Shown piece by piece: positions 26,322-33,532 of a stretch of 64,000 bases of DNA. Made by a program: the position numbers and the translations under genes. Source of the stretch: Desertifilum tharense IPPAS B-1220 (GTDB taxonomy: Bacteria > Cyanobacteriota > Cyanobacteriia > Cyanobacteriales > Desertifilaceae); assembly GCF_001746915.1 (NCBI RefSeq), contig NZ_MJGC01000053.1, positions 124,001 to 188,000 on the forward strand. The letters run 5' to 3'. The stretch's first letter is position 1; every line of letters starts with the position of its first letter. The notes below the pieces were generated by a model. That model was not told where the DNA came from. It did not search any database and saw nothing but the letters and a program-made list of their open reading frames with translations.

Positions 26322-26633
26322 GGGAGAACAAGCGGCTCTCAGTGTGACCGAGCAGTCATGTGACTGGTCAGTCATATCCTAACAAATCCAGTTTCAGCCG
26401 TCCACTGAGGGTTTTACGAAAATCAGCCGAAACGAGTCAATCTACGTTTCCCTGAGTGAGAGTTTCCTCAACTTCGGGTTGACTGACAAATCTTTTTTGT
26501 AGATTGGATTGAGAGCAGGAGTAGACCGTCCCAAGGCATTTTCTCAATCACTGTGCTGTATAAAACTTGACATCTTAAAATTAAAATTTTGTAAATAATT
26601 GAGACTTCAGGAACACACTTCAACCCTGTTATT
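26322..26633. other. Divergent intergenic region between tetR and the acetamidase gene
   Basis: It holds the tandem palindrome at 26345-26374 next to tetR. Beyond that it becomes AT-rich toward the acetamidase start (26560-26600), a likely promoter zone without a clear -10/-35 pair. No gene is seen. Confidence 0.5.
26345..26374. promoter_or_regulatory. Tandem palindromic operator for the TetR regulator
   Basis: Two 14-base palindromes are spaced 16 bases start to start: TGACCGAGCAGTCA (26345-26358, one arm mismatch) and TGACTGGTCAGTCA (26361-26374, perfect 6-base arms). The spacing and TGAC/GTCA arms fit TetR-family operators bound by two dimers. They lie 24-53 bases upstream of the preferred tetR start. 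Confidence 0.6.
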
Positions 26634-27953
26634 ATGACAAACCGCCGCGACTTTTTACTGGGTAGCGCTGCTACTGCCGCAGTTACCTCTCTTTTGCATG
26701 GAAAGCAAGGAAAAGCCCAAACTAAACGAGCAGAAATTAAAGCCTTGCAAGAAGGTTTTGTGGGGCAATACCAAGGAGGAGTTTATCTTCTTCCCGCTAC
26801 CGATGAAACCGTGCAATGGGGTTGGTTTAATAATGCTGAAACGCCCCGCGCCCGTATCCGTTCGGGGGATACGATTCTTCTAGAAACCATGATGGCTTCT
26901 CAAAATCAAGTTTTGCCAGGAGTTTCTATTGAAGAAATCACCAAGTTGCGCGTCGATCATCCAGGGCGAGGACCGCACACCATTACAGGCCCTATTTTCA
27001 TTGAAGGGGCGCAGCCTGGAGATGTTCTCAAAATTAAAATTAACCGCATTGTCCCCCGCAGTTATGGCACCAATTGGAACTTACCGGGCGATTTGAACCT
27101 AGGACAATTTCCTAACCTTTTCCCTGAAGCGCAAGCCAAACATTTCTACCTCGATACCAGACGCGGGGTGACAGAATTTTTACCCGGAATTGAGTTACCC
27201 GTGCGTCCCTTCCCTGGGATTTTAGGGGTAGCCCGCGCCGAAAGCGGTCAATATAGTACAGTACCTCCAGGACCGTTTGGCGGTAATTTAGACTGTCGGG
27301 AAATGGTAGAAGGAACGACGGTTTATCTGCCCGTTTTTGTGGAAGGTGCTTTACTATGGTCGGGTGATTCCCATGCCGTACAGGGCAATGGTGAAATTAA
27401 CTTAACCGCAGTAGAAACCGCGTTTAATGAACTCAATCTCACGGTTGAAGTTCTCAAAGGAAGAACGCTTGCTTGGCCAAGAATTGAATCTCCGACCCAT
27501 TGGATGACGCTAGGCTACGATCGCGATATGAACGTTGCTCTGCGGATTATGGAAGAAGAAACGCTCAAGTTCCTATCTGAATGGAAAGGATTGAGCGCTC
27601 AAGATGCGCGTCGATATATGGCAACCTATGGGGATATTCGGGTTGCTGAAGTGGTGAATCAACTGAAGGGCGTTTACTGTATGCTGCCTAAAAATGACAG
27701 TCCGGCAGTACCCCGTTTGCCTCAAGCGGATACACAGAACTCTTATGTCACCTACGCAGTACAAGGCGATGCGATGGAGGCGATGAATCAATCGGCCTTG
27801 GCGTTAATTAGACGGGTACAAGAAGAAAAAAGACTATCAGCACTAGATGCTTATTCTCTGGCAAGTTTGGCACTAGATGCCCGCATTCAAACCCCAGAAG
27901 CAGGTGCCTATAGCGTTCATTGCTTAATGCCTCGCTCGACTTGGGTTTCCTAA
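26634..27953 (+). CDS. Tat-exported acetamidase/formamidase family protein
   Basis: This 439-residue protein starts MTNRRDFLLGSAATAAV, a twin-arginine signal (NRRDFLLG) with hydrophobic core and a cleavage region near residue 28. The mature part matches the acetamidase/formamidase (FmdA/AmdA) family: GRGPHTITGPIFIEGAQPGDVLKIKI, PFGGNLDCREMVEGTTVYLPVFVEGALLWSGDSHAVQGNGEI. These enzymes hydrolyse short amides to acid plus ammonia. Export to the periplasm is unusual relative to the cytosolic enzymes of the family and is predicted only from the signal. It is monocistronic here. Confidence 0.88.
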   Translation: MTNRRDFLLGSAATAAVTSLLHGKQGKAQTKRAEIKALQEGFVGQYQGGVYLLPATDETVQWGWFNNAETPRARIRSGDTILLETMMASQNQVLPGVSIEEITKLRVDHPGRGPHTITGPIFIEGAQPGDVLKIKINRIVPRSYGTNWNLPGDLNLGQFPNLFPEAQAKHFYLDTRRGVTEFLPGIELPVRPFPGILGVARAESGQYSTVPPGPFGGNLDCREMVEGTTVYLPVFVEGALLWSGDSHAVQGNGEINLTAVETAFNELNLTVEVLKGRTLAWPRIESPTHWMTLGYDRDMNVALRIMEEETLKFLSEWKGLSAQDARRYMATYGDIRVAEVVNQLKGVYCMLPKNDSPAVPRLPQADTQNSYVTYAVQGDAMEAMNQSALALIRRVQEEKRLSALDAYSLASLALDARIQTPEAGAYSVHCLMPRSTWVS

Positions 27954-27987
27954 TTTGAGTTGGATGCTTTCGCTCTGAGATTCGCTC

Positions 27988-28065
27988 TTATGCATCTTCG
28001 ACGAGGCATCCATTTTCAATACAGACAATGCAGTTATCGTAAGTAACTAAAGTGAATACATACTT
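27988..28065 (-). pseudogene. Decayed C-terminus of a DevA-like ABC ATPase
   Basis: Read on the minus strand to the TAA at 27988-27990, this gives VFTLVTYDNCIVCIENGCLVEDA, with a near match to the DevA C-terminus at 31.6 kb (LLVTHDN...IVYMEDGRLAEDP). About seven residues (RILDIAD-like) are missing and the upstream ATPase is absent, replaced by the AT-rich gene that starts at 28069. It is a relic of a lost devA paralogue. Confidence 0.55.
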
Positions 28066-28068
28066 GCC

Positions 28069-28665
28069 ATGATAGATAATATACAAAAAGATATGACCGA
28101 TCTCCTAAATTATATTTATGATAATGAGGGTGATTGTTACGGAATAGATTATTTTAGTCAGTTTTTGAATGATTTAAAAAAATATGATTTCGCAGAAATA
28201 TTAGCTTACCAAGCTAAGTTTTCTGTTAACTATGGACTTAGCTTTATTCTATCAACTCCCTCACTTTGGATGAATATGTCAGAACTGGACTGGGTTCAAG
28301 TTATGTCTGCGTTGAATCCCAGACCAAACCCTTTCAGACGAGAAGTTGAGGATGCCGGTTATATCGAGCTTCATTTTTTATGTAAATACTTGAGAGTTAA
28401 TGCTATAGAAATGTTTTTACAACAAAAGCAATTCAGCAACGAAGACAAAAAGAAGTTTCTTCAGTACGCAAAAAAAATATCAGATATTTTATTTATGGAA
28501 GACTTAGATTTAGAAGATTTAGATGGAAATTATTTTGTTCATAAAGATATCCTTGAAAAGACCAGATTAATTTTACTTTCTACCCAAAAAGTGAGCGACC
28601 TTAAATATAATAGAGATGAATTGCAAAAATATCTGGAAGAACAGCTAAAATTTTTTAATACTTGA
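28069..28665 (+). CDS. AT-rich hypothetical protein of unknown function
   Basis: This 198-residue soluble protein is predominantly helical and acidic, with aromatic-rich segments (YDNEGDCYGIDYFSQFLNDL, SLWMNMSELDWVQVMSAL). No recognised motif is present. The low-GC codon use contrasts with housekeeping neighbours, suggesting horizontal acquisition. Size, acidity and position in an accessory island resemble immunity proteins of polymorphic toxin systems, but no toxin gene lies alongside, so this is only a possibility. Its ATG sits just beyond the devA relic, suggesting that the insertion which brought it truncated that gene. Confidence 0.6.
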   Translation: MIDNIQKDMTDLLNYIYDNEGDCYGIDYFSQFLNDLKKYDFAEILAYQAKFSVNYGLSFILSTPSLWMNMSELDWVQVMSALNPRPNPFRREVEDAGYIELHFLCKYLRVNAIEMFLQQKQFSNEDKKKFLQYAKKISDILFMEDLDLEDLDGNYFVHKDILEKTRLILLSTQKVSDLKYNRDELQKYLEEQLKFFNT

Positions 28666-28775
28666 AGACTGATTGAACCAAGTCTAGCTTTTCAACTTGG
28701 AAGAGGAACTGCTGATGTTCTAAATATTGAACAGGAAATATATACTAGAAACAGTATATCGCCGAGAGCCACACC

Positions 28776-29012
28776 ATGAGTATTAATTTAACTGAAAAAG
28801 AGGCATATGCTGCCATGTATGCTTATCTAGACGCTGTGTATGAGAGGACAAAGTTAAATGATTTGGGGGGATTACTTGGTGACATGAGTACTCTGGAAGA
28901 TGGTACAACTGCCGATCCCGCTGTATGGCATGAATGGTTGAGATGTGTTAATCAAGTAAAGCAAAGTCAAATTGATATAGGTTTGAAAATCCAAACTTCA
29001 GAAGATAGATAA
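28776..29012 (+). CDS. Small acidic conserved hypothetical protein
   Basis: The 78-residue product contains LTEKEAYAAMYAYLDAVYER, then DLGGLLGDMSTLEDGTTADPAVWHEW. This pattern of two helices and a DG..ADPA.W turn is shared, as I recall, by small proteins found next to immunity genes, so an immunity or accessory role is plausible. There is no clear ribosome-binding site before the ATG. It lies 110 bases after the preceding AT-rich gene on the same strand. Function is unknown. Confidence 0.6.
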   Translation: MSINLTEKEAYAAMYAYLDAVYERTKLNDLGGLLGDMSTLEDGTTADPAVWHEWLRCVNQVKQSQIDIGLKIQTSEDR

Positions 29013-29236
29013 GTAAACGAAGGCAGAGCAAATTGTTTTCTCTTGTTTTGTCGTTGACTCAACTATTTTCATGACGGAAGTTCAAAACAACAGTGAAGTG
29101 TGCGCGCCGCTCGCCTGTAGTGCGCTCGCAACTTGTTGTTTGGCTTAGTCAAGCAGCTCGTTCTACTCCTGGTTTAAAAGTTTGTAGCAGTTTTTTTAAG
29201 ACTTATCTACAAAATACCTTTAAATTAAAGACTCAA

Positions 29237-29539
29237 TCAAGTCCAAAAGTTCGGGCAATTTATTTTCAACCATATCACATCAAAATCAAGCTGATCGTAT
29301 TCATGGACTATTACATCTCGCATTCCTGCCATTTGTCGCCAGGGAATTTCTTGATGTTGCTGACGGAACGGCTGGGAAAGCCTTTTGGTAGCTTCGCCAA
29401 TAATTGTAATTTGGTAGAGAATTGCAGACAATTTCTCGTCATTGCTTTCCAGTCCTGATTTACTAACCCCATTTGCATAACGTAAACTGCGCCTAATCGC
29501 ATTAGCGATATCGATTACAAATTCTGGTTCACGCGACAT
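29237..29539 (-). CDS. hepT: HEPN toxin (HepT-like), C-terminus frameshifted
   Basis: The ATG at 29537-29539 overlaps the MNT gene by 11 bases and gives 100 residues. The HEPN RNase/AMPylation-target motif Rx4HxY is intact (RDVIVHEYD), preceded by AILYQITIIGEATKRLS. After VIW the frame departs from the family. The expected ending occurs in another frame as VENKLPELLDLIESLI (29220-29270), so an indel near 29270 has altered the last ~15 residues. HepT is a ribonuclease toxin inhibited by MntA-mediated AMPylation. Activity with the altered tail is uncertain. Confidence 0.8.
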   Translation of the reverse strand: MSREPEFVIDIANAIRRSLRYANGVSKSGLESNDEKLSAILYQITIIGEATKRLSQPFRQQHQEIPWRQMAGMRDVIVHEYDQLDFDVIWLKINCPNFWT

Positions 29540-29843
29540 AAATAACTTGTGCAGATTCCAAAATATTTTTACGTCTGAGCCAGTTTTCACTGCGTTCGAT
29601 CGCAGCTTTTATAATTAAATCTACAGGTCGGTTAAAAATAGCTTGCAGTTCATCGCGCATTTGCAGTGTTTCGGTTAGCCCCCGTTTCGCAGTGGGAGAA
29701 AAGGCGATTAACACATCAATATCGCTTTCAGGGCGAAAATCATCGCGTAAAACAGAGCCAAACAGGGCAAATTCGGTAACTTGCCACTTGTGACAAAACT
29801 CACGAATTCGATCCATTGGTAGATTTATTGCCGTAATCGTCAT
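29529..29843 (-). CDS. mntA: MNT-domain nucleotidyltransferase antitoxin (MntA-like)
   Basis: This 104-residue minimal nucleotidyltransferase has the motif GSVLRDDFRPESDIDVLI, i.e. GSx10DxD, in residues ~29-46. The C-terminal helices are RDELQAIFNRPVDLIIK. MntA proteins transfer AMP from ATP to the Tyr of the partner HepT and so silence it. The gene precedes and overlaps hepT, the usual order for this TA type. A related pair lies at 35.5-36.2 kb. Confidence 0.87.
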   Translation of the reverse strand: MTITAINLPMDRIREFCHKWQVTEFALFGSVLRDDFRPESDIDVLIAFSPTAKRGLTETLQMRDELQAIFNRPVDLIIKAAIERSENWLRRKNILESAQVIYVA

Positions 29844-29921
29844 AGCAGTTTTATTTGCAAAGCTTCAAGTTGCTTGTTTATCCAAGTTGTCTAGTTTTTC
29901 TCCCAAATTCAGATCCTCAAC

Positions 29922-30557
29922 CTAACAATCAAACATGACAGATTGACTGAGTTTTTTCAATATGCTAAGGACGCTGTATAGCTCGTTACCGCGATTGCGA
30001 AGATCAAATATATTAGAAGTGGCATATTGGGCAATTGCATTTTTTACTAGTTTAATAAATATGAAACTTCCTCCTGTAGTAATCATGCCGAAGCTAGGTT
30101 GTCCTGAATGAGGATTAGCCAACATATAAGTTAGAATTTGCGGGAGTCCAGCTTCTATTGAAAAAGAGGCTCTTTTGGACTCAATGACCATGACCCAAAA
30201 TTGGTCTTTTAATACTAAAGTGTCAATTTTCCCCTTAATAAGATTTTCCTTATCTTCTAGGTTGATTTCTATAGGTTCTTCCGATTTTACATAAAAAGGA
30301 GCTAAATAAAAGTCTCCAATAAATAGAAGCGGATCGAGAATTGCCATTCTAATCGCATCTTCTAACAAAGGTGGGTAATTCAGCAAATTTAGATAACCTG
30401 CTTTGACTTTATCTAGAAGTTGTTTGTCTAAATCGGTGATTTCTGGTAAGTTTTCTTGCCACTCTGGAAAGAATAGGTCATCTTGAACCAGTTGAAGACC
30501 AAAATTGTCAATTAAGTAACGCAGGTCGATATCTTTGGCTTGAAGCGTCTGAGGCAT
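29922..30557 (-). CDS. PD-(D/E)XK-type nuclease-like protein (restriction subunit-like)
   Basis: The preferred ATG at 30555-30557 gives about 211 residues; the frame extends upstream into a repeat-like segment to 30695. The core is GKIDTLVLKDQFWVMVIESKRASFSIEAGLPQILTYM split over residues ~125-165: an Asp on one strand and E-x-K on the next, which is the PD-(D/E)XK nuclease pattern. Similar cyanobacterial proteins are annotated as restriction endonuclease subunit R, though no methylase or motor subunit is present here. It may be a solitary defence or accessory nuclease. Confidence 0.72.
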   Translation of the reverse strand: MPQTLQAKDIDLRYLIDNFGLQLVQDDLFFPEWQENLPEITDLDKQLLDKVKAGYLNLLNYPPLLEDAIRMAILDPLLFIGDFYLAPFYVKSEEPIEINLEDKENLIKGKIDTLVLKDQFWVMVIESKRASFSIEAGLPQILTYMLANPHSGQPSFGMITTGGSFIFIKLVKNAIAQYATSNIFDLRNRGNELYSVLSILKKLSQSVMFDC

Positions 30558-30670
30558 AGAAATTGAGGGGTTAATTGCTTTGAACGAAAAGCTGGCTTCA
30601 ATTTTTTGGACAGCGGTTGATACAGCGCTAGAGTTATTGTAGCAATCACATCGCGGAATACAGTATTGTG

Positions 30671-30700
30671 TTGGGTCGCGCAGGGCTTGACCCAACCTAC
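30671..30700. repeat. TTGGGT...ACCCAACCTAC interspersed hairpin
   Basis: TTGGGTC and GACCCAA arms enclose about 11 bases and are followed by CCTAC. A related inverted copy occurs at 56948-56977. Elements of this type are common in cyanobacterial intergenic DNA. Confidence 0.6.
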
Positions 30701-30741
30701 AGAAGACGCTTTAACTCATGGCGTTTGGATCTATCGATAGC

Positions 30742-30966
30742 TTACACCGCCTGTAAAGTGTGGGGTTGGGGCAGCAGCTTTCCTTCAACTTGATAACTTT
30801 CAACGAGTAATTCTAATACCTCTTGAGCATTGCTTAAGGCTTCTTGGTAAGTCTCGCCGTGCGTAAAATAGCGTTGGATGTCATTGGCAAACTCTGGCAA
30901 TTCTACTAAATAACTGTTGTCTTCATCAGACCAAATAATATTAACTCGATATTTCAGTTGATTCAT
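30742..30966 (-). CDS. HicB-type antitoxin-like protein
   Basis: This 74-residue protein has the partial-RNase-H HicB fold pattern: YRVNIIWSDEDNSYLVELPEF followed by THGETYQEALSNAQEVLELLVESY. In HicAB systems HicB neutralises the dsRNA-binding toxin HicA. No HicA-like gene (about 60 residues with a GSH motif) is seen on either side, so it is solitary or works with another partner. The ATG overlaps the stop of a degenerate upstream frame by 4 bases. It lacks the C-terminal DNA-binding domain found in long HicB proteins. Confidence 0.82.
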   Translation of the reverse strand: MNQLKYRVNIIWSDEDNSYLVELPEFANDIQRYFTHGETYQEALSNAQEVLELLVESYQVEGKLLPQPHTLQAV

Positions 30967-31094
30967 TCTTCCAATTCCGGGTTGTCTAGTTTTTCTAGGG
31001 CAGTATTGACTAATTTTTCAAGATAGGGTTTGGCATCTTGACTATCTTTTCCAGCAAGTGTGATGGGTAATTCAGGTATATCTGGATAAATCTC
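30963..31094 (-). pseudogene. In-frame 43-codon extension beyond the DUF2283 stop
   Basis: Directly after the TAA of the DUF2283 gene the same frame stays open for 43 codons (EIYPDIPELPITLAGKDSQD..., ending LDNPELEE) and stops within the HicB start (ATGA overlap). There is no ATG, GTG or TTG start inside. The composition looks like real protein. It is either a small gene that lost its start or the tail of a once longer protein. Confidence 0.4.
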
Positions 31095-31289
31095 TTATGA
31101 GGCCAACAATGCAGTCACCATTTCATGTGACATCAACCGTCGAAAGTCTAGGATTTCAACTAGAACTAGTTTGGCATCTTGAGAGTAATGTAAAATTACT
31201 TGTCCTTCGTGTTCAGCATAGGCAATTGGATCGCTGGAAAGTTCAATCAATAGAGCATCAACATCTTTGCTATAGCTAATCTTTTTCAT
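31095..31289 (-). CDS. DUF2283 protein, probable antitoxin
   Basis: This 64-residue protein reads MKKISYSKDVDALLIELS...GQVILHYSQDAKLVLVEILD, the DUF2283 (COG5428) pattern of a small beta-rich protein. Family members are commonly encoded beside DUF4258 RelE-like proteins and are considered antitoxins. Start ATG 31287-31289 has AGGAAG about 7 bases upstream and overlaps the DUF4258 gene by 14 bases. The frame is open further upstream but only across that gene. Confidence 0.8.
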   Translation of the reverse strand: MKKISYSKDVDALLIELSSDPIAYAEHEGQVILHYSQDAKLVLVEILDFRRLMSHEMVTALLAS

Positions 31290-31536
31290 ATCTAGACTTC
31301 CTACCTGGATAAAGAGTGACGATGAAAATGAAAGCATTGAATTCTCTATAAACAACCCGAAGCACTAAACTTTCATTCAAGCTTTTTTGTGCGATCAACT
31401 TATCTTCGTCGCCAGTTTCTATTCTATCAGGCGATCGCACTGCTTCTATGACAAAATCTGAATCTATAATTATGTTATGAGTTGCTAAAACCTCCATTTT
31501 TAATTGAGCATGATCGCTAAAGCGAATTTCTTTCAT
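31276..31536 (-). CDS. DUF4258 protein, probable RelE-like toxin
   Basis: This 86-residue protein begins MKEIRFSDHAQLKMEVLATHNI, the DUF4258 signature (SxHAxxRM-like), with a basic C-terminal strand FIVTLYPGRKSRYEKD. The family is related to RelE/ParE-type mRNA interferases. It is the upstream partner in a DUF4258-DUF2283 pair. A TTG four codons earlier (31548) is an alternative start. Confidence 0.78.
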   Translation of the reverse strand: MKEIRFSDHAQLKMEVLATHNIIIDSDFVIEAVRSPDRIETGDEDKLIAQKSLNESLVLRVVYREFNAFIFIVTLYPGRKSRYEKD

Positions 31537-31585
31537 CTGTGATGGCAATACCTGACTATATTTTATGCTTTACGCTGTTGATCGC

Positions 31586-32329
31586 TTAGGAACTCGCTGC
31601 ATTGGGATCTTCAGCGAGGCGTCCATCTTCCATGTAGACGATGCGATCGGCGATATCGAGAATGCGGTTATCGTGGGTGACGAGTAGGATGGTACAGCCG
31701 CGTTCTTTGGCGAGTTTTTGCATCATTTCAACGACATCTCGACCGGATTTTTTATCTAAGGCGGCGGTGGGTTCGTCGGCTAAGACTATTTTAGGGTTAC
31801 TGACGAGGGCGCGGGCGATCGCAACTCGTTGTTTTTGTCCGCCTGAGAGGTTTTCGGCGTAGTAGTCGGTGCGATCGCCTAAACCGACGGCGGTTAAAAT
31901 CTCAGTGGCGATCGCATCCATATCCTGCTTGAGATATTCTTCATGCAATTCTAAGGCCATTCTGACATTTTGCTTGGCGGTTAAAAAGGTGAGTAAATTA
32001 TGGGCTTGGAAGATATAACCAATATTGCGCCGAATTTTCATCAGTTGCTTTTTACTCGCGCCGCGCATTTCTTGACCCAGGATTTTCAAGCTTCCGTCTT
32101 GGGCAGAACGCAGCCCTCCCATCAGGGTTAAAAGCGTGGTTTTCCCAGAACCCGAAGGCCCGGTCATAATTACAATTTCGCCTGGACTAATTTCTAAGTT
32201 AATCTCAAATAAAGCTTGCTTTCTGAGTTCGCCGTGACCAAAGTAATGATTCAGTTGATGAACGGCAATAGCGGGTTGATTCTTCTCTGGAAGGTGGTCT
32301 AAATTAGACTTATAAGCTTCTAAAACCAT
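31586..32329 (-). CDS. DevA-type ABC transporter ATP-binding protein
   Basis: This 247-residue ABC ATPase has Walker A GPSGSGKTT (~residue 57), ABC signature LSGGQKQR, Walker B IVLADEPTAALD and the switch His in LLVTHDN. It is of the MacB/DevA class, which drives HlyD-type export through TolC. It is the last gene of a devB-devC-devA-like operon; 20 bases separate it from the permease. In heterocystous cyanobacteria DevBCA exports envelope glycolipids. Several paralogues with other substrates exist, so the substrate here is open. Confidence 0.93.
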   Translation of the reverse strand: MVLEAYKSNLDHLPEKNQPAIAVHQLNHYFGHGELRKQALFEINLEISPGEIVIMTGPSGSGKTTLLTLMGGLRSAQDGSLKILGQEMRGASKKQLMKIRRNIGYIFQAHNLLTFLTAKQNVRMALELHEEYLKQDMDAIATEILTAVGLGDRTDYYAENLSGGQKQRVAIARALVSNPKIVLADEPTAALDKKSGRDVVEMMQKLAKERGCTILLVTHDNRILDIADRIVYMEDGRLAEDPNAASS

Positions 32330-32349
32330 GTCGTTTTTGGGGTAAAGTA

Positions 32350-33522
32350 TTAACTAAATACATCTGCCGGATCTGCGGCTTGCAGTTTTCGCATGGCGAT
32401 CGCACCCGAAAACACGCACATTGTCACCGTTAAAGAAAACACGGTAATCGAACGATTCACCGTCATAACAATGGGTAATAAAGTGGCAGTTTGGGCTAAA
32501 TGATACAAGCCTAAAGAGAGAATGCTACCCGGAATAAACCCAAGTACGGCTAAAATTAGGGCTTCTTGAATTAACACGCTCACCAAATAGCGATCGCTAT
32601 ACCCCATCGCCTTCAGGGTAGCGTATTCTGCCAAGTGATCGGAAACATCAGAATAGAGAATTTGATAAACAATCACAATCCCAACAATAAAGCCAATAAT
32701 TGTCCCAAAGCCGAAAATAAAACCAATGGGGGTACTATTTCCCCAATAGATTTTTTCACGTTCGGCGAATTCATCAATCGTTAAAATACTGACATCATTA
32801 GGTAAACTGGCTCGTAAAGTGGCTTGCACCTCAGCAATATCGGTACCCGGACTTAAATGAATTAACCCCACATCAATTTGATTGGCTTGGCGCGTGGGAA
32901 ATAACCTTAAAAACGTAGAATCGCTAGCAATGACATTCCCATCTGCTGCAAAAGAAGCCCCTAGGGTAAAGATTCCCGCCACCCGCACATCAAGATCGTT
33001 GAGTTGAATGGGTAAAGGATTGGTTTGTTGAAATAACTCAGCAATATTGCCATATTCCGGTCTTCCCGCCTGGTCGTAAACCACGCGATTCAACATCTTA
33101 AGAGCATCTGCGCTTTGATGAATTTCTGGTAACTGAAAAGCCGGTCTAGCGGGATCGAGGCCAAAGACTAAAATCGGGCGAGTCATGCGCGTTTCTGGGT
33201 TGCGCCATTGTCCGGTACCAATTAAGAGCGAACTTACCGATTCAACCCCCGGAATTGCCCTCGCTTGAAAAAGGCGATCGCGCTGAAAGCTTTTGACCTG
33301 AAACAGAGTTTCAAACTGAGGGTTGATCATGAACAAATCTCCCTCTAAAGCATAGTGTGGCTTCACCGAGGCATCGTACAGGGCATCTTTAAACCCCAAT
33401 TGCACAAACATCAAAATATCGGCAAAAGCAATGCCTGCTAGCGCCACTGCCAAACGATTCTTTTCTCGTTTAACTTGCAACCAGGCGAGGGGGGTTTTCT
33501 GCCAGAGTTTTTGAAACATCAC
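32350..33522 (-). CDS. DevC-type ABC transporter permease
   Basis: This 390-residue MacB-like permease has a cytoplasmic N-terminus LWQKTPLAWLQVKREKNRL, TM1 (~25-45), a large periplasmic domain (~50-265), and three C-terminal TM helices (~270-300, 325-350, 355-380) with the FtsX-like core YATLKAMGYSDRYLVSVLIQEA. It couples DevA ATP hydrolysis to movement of the periplasmic adaptor. It sits between the adaptor (10 bases upstream) and the ATPase. Confidence 0.93.
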   Translation of the reverse strand: MMFQKLWQKTPLAWLQVKREKNRLAVALAGIAFADILMFVQLGFKDALYDASVKPHYALEGDLFMINPQFETLFQVKSFQRDRLFQARAIPGVESVSSLLIGTGQWRNPETRMTRPILVFGLDPARPAFQLPEIHQSADALKMLNRVVYDQAGRPEYGNIAELFQQTNPLPIQLNDLDVRVAGIFTLGASFAADGNVIASDSTFLRLFPTRQANQIDVGLIHLSPGTDIAEVQATLRASLPNDVSILTIDEFAEREKIYWGNSTPIGFIFGFGTIIGFIVGIVIVYQILYSDVSDHLAEYATLKAMGYSDRYLVSVLIQEALILAVLGFIPGSILSLGLYHLAQTATLLPIVMTVNRSITVFSLTVTMCVFSGAIAMRKLQAADPADVFS

Positions 33523-33532
33523 CTGTACATCC

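Noticed and set aside
29093..29458. 121-codon plus-strand frame
   Set aside because: It runs antisense through hepT; the conserved HEPN motif is on the minus strand.
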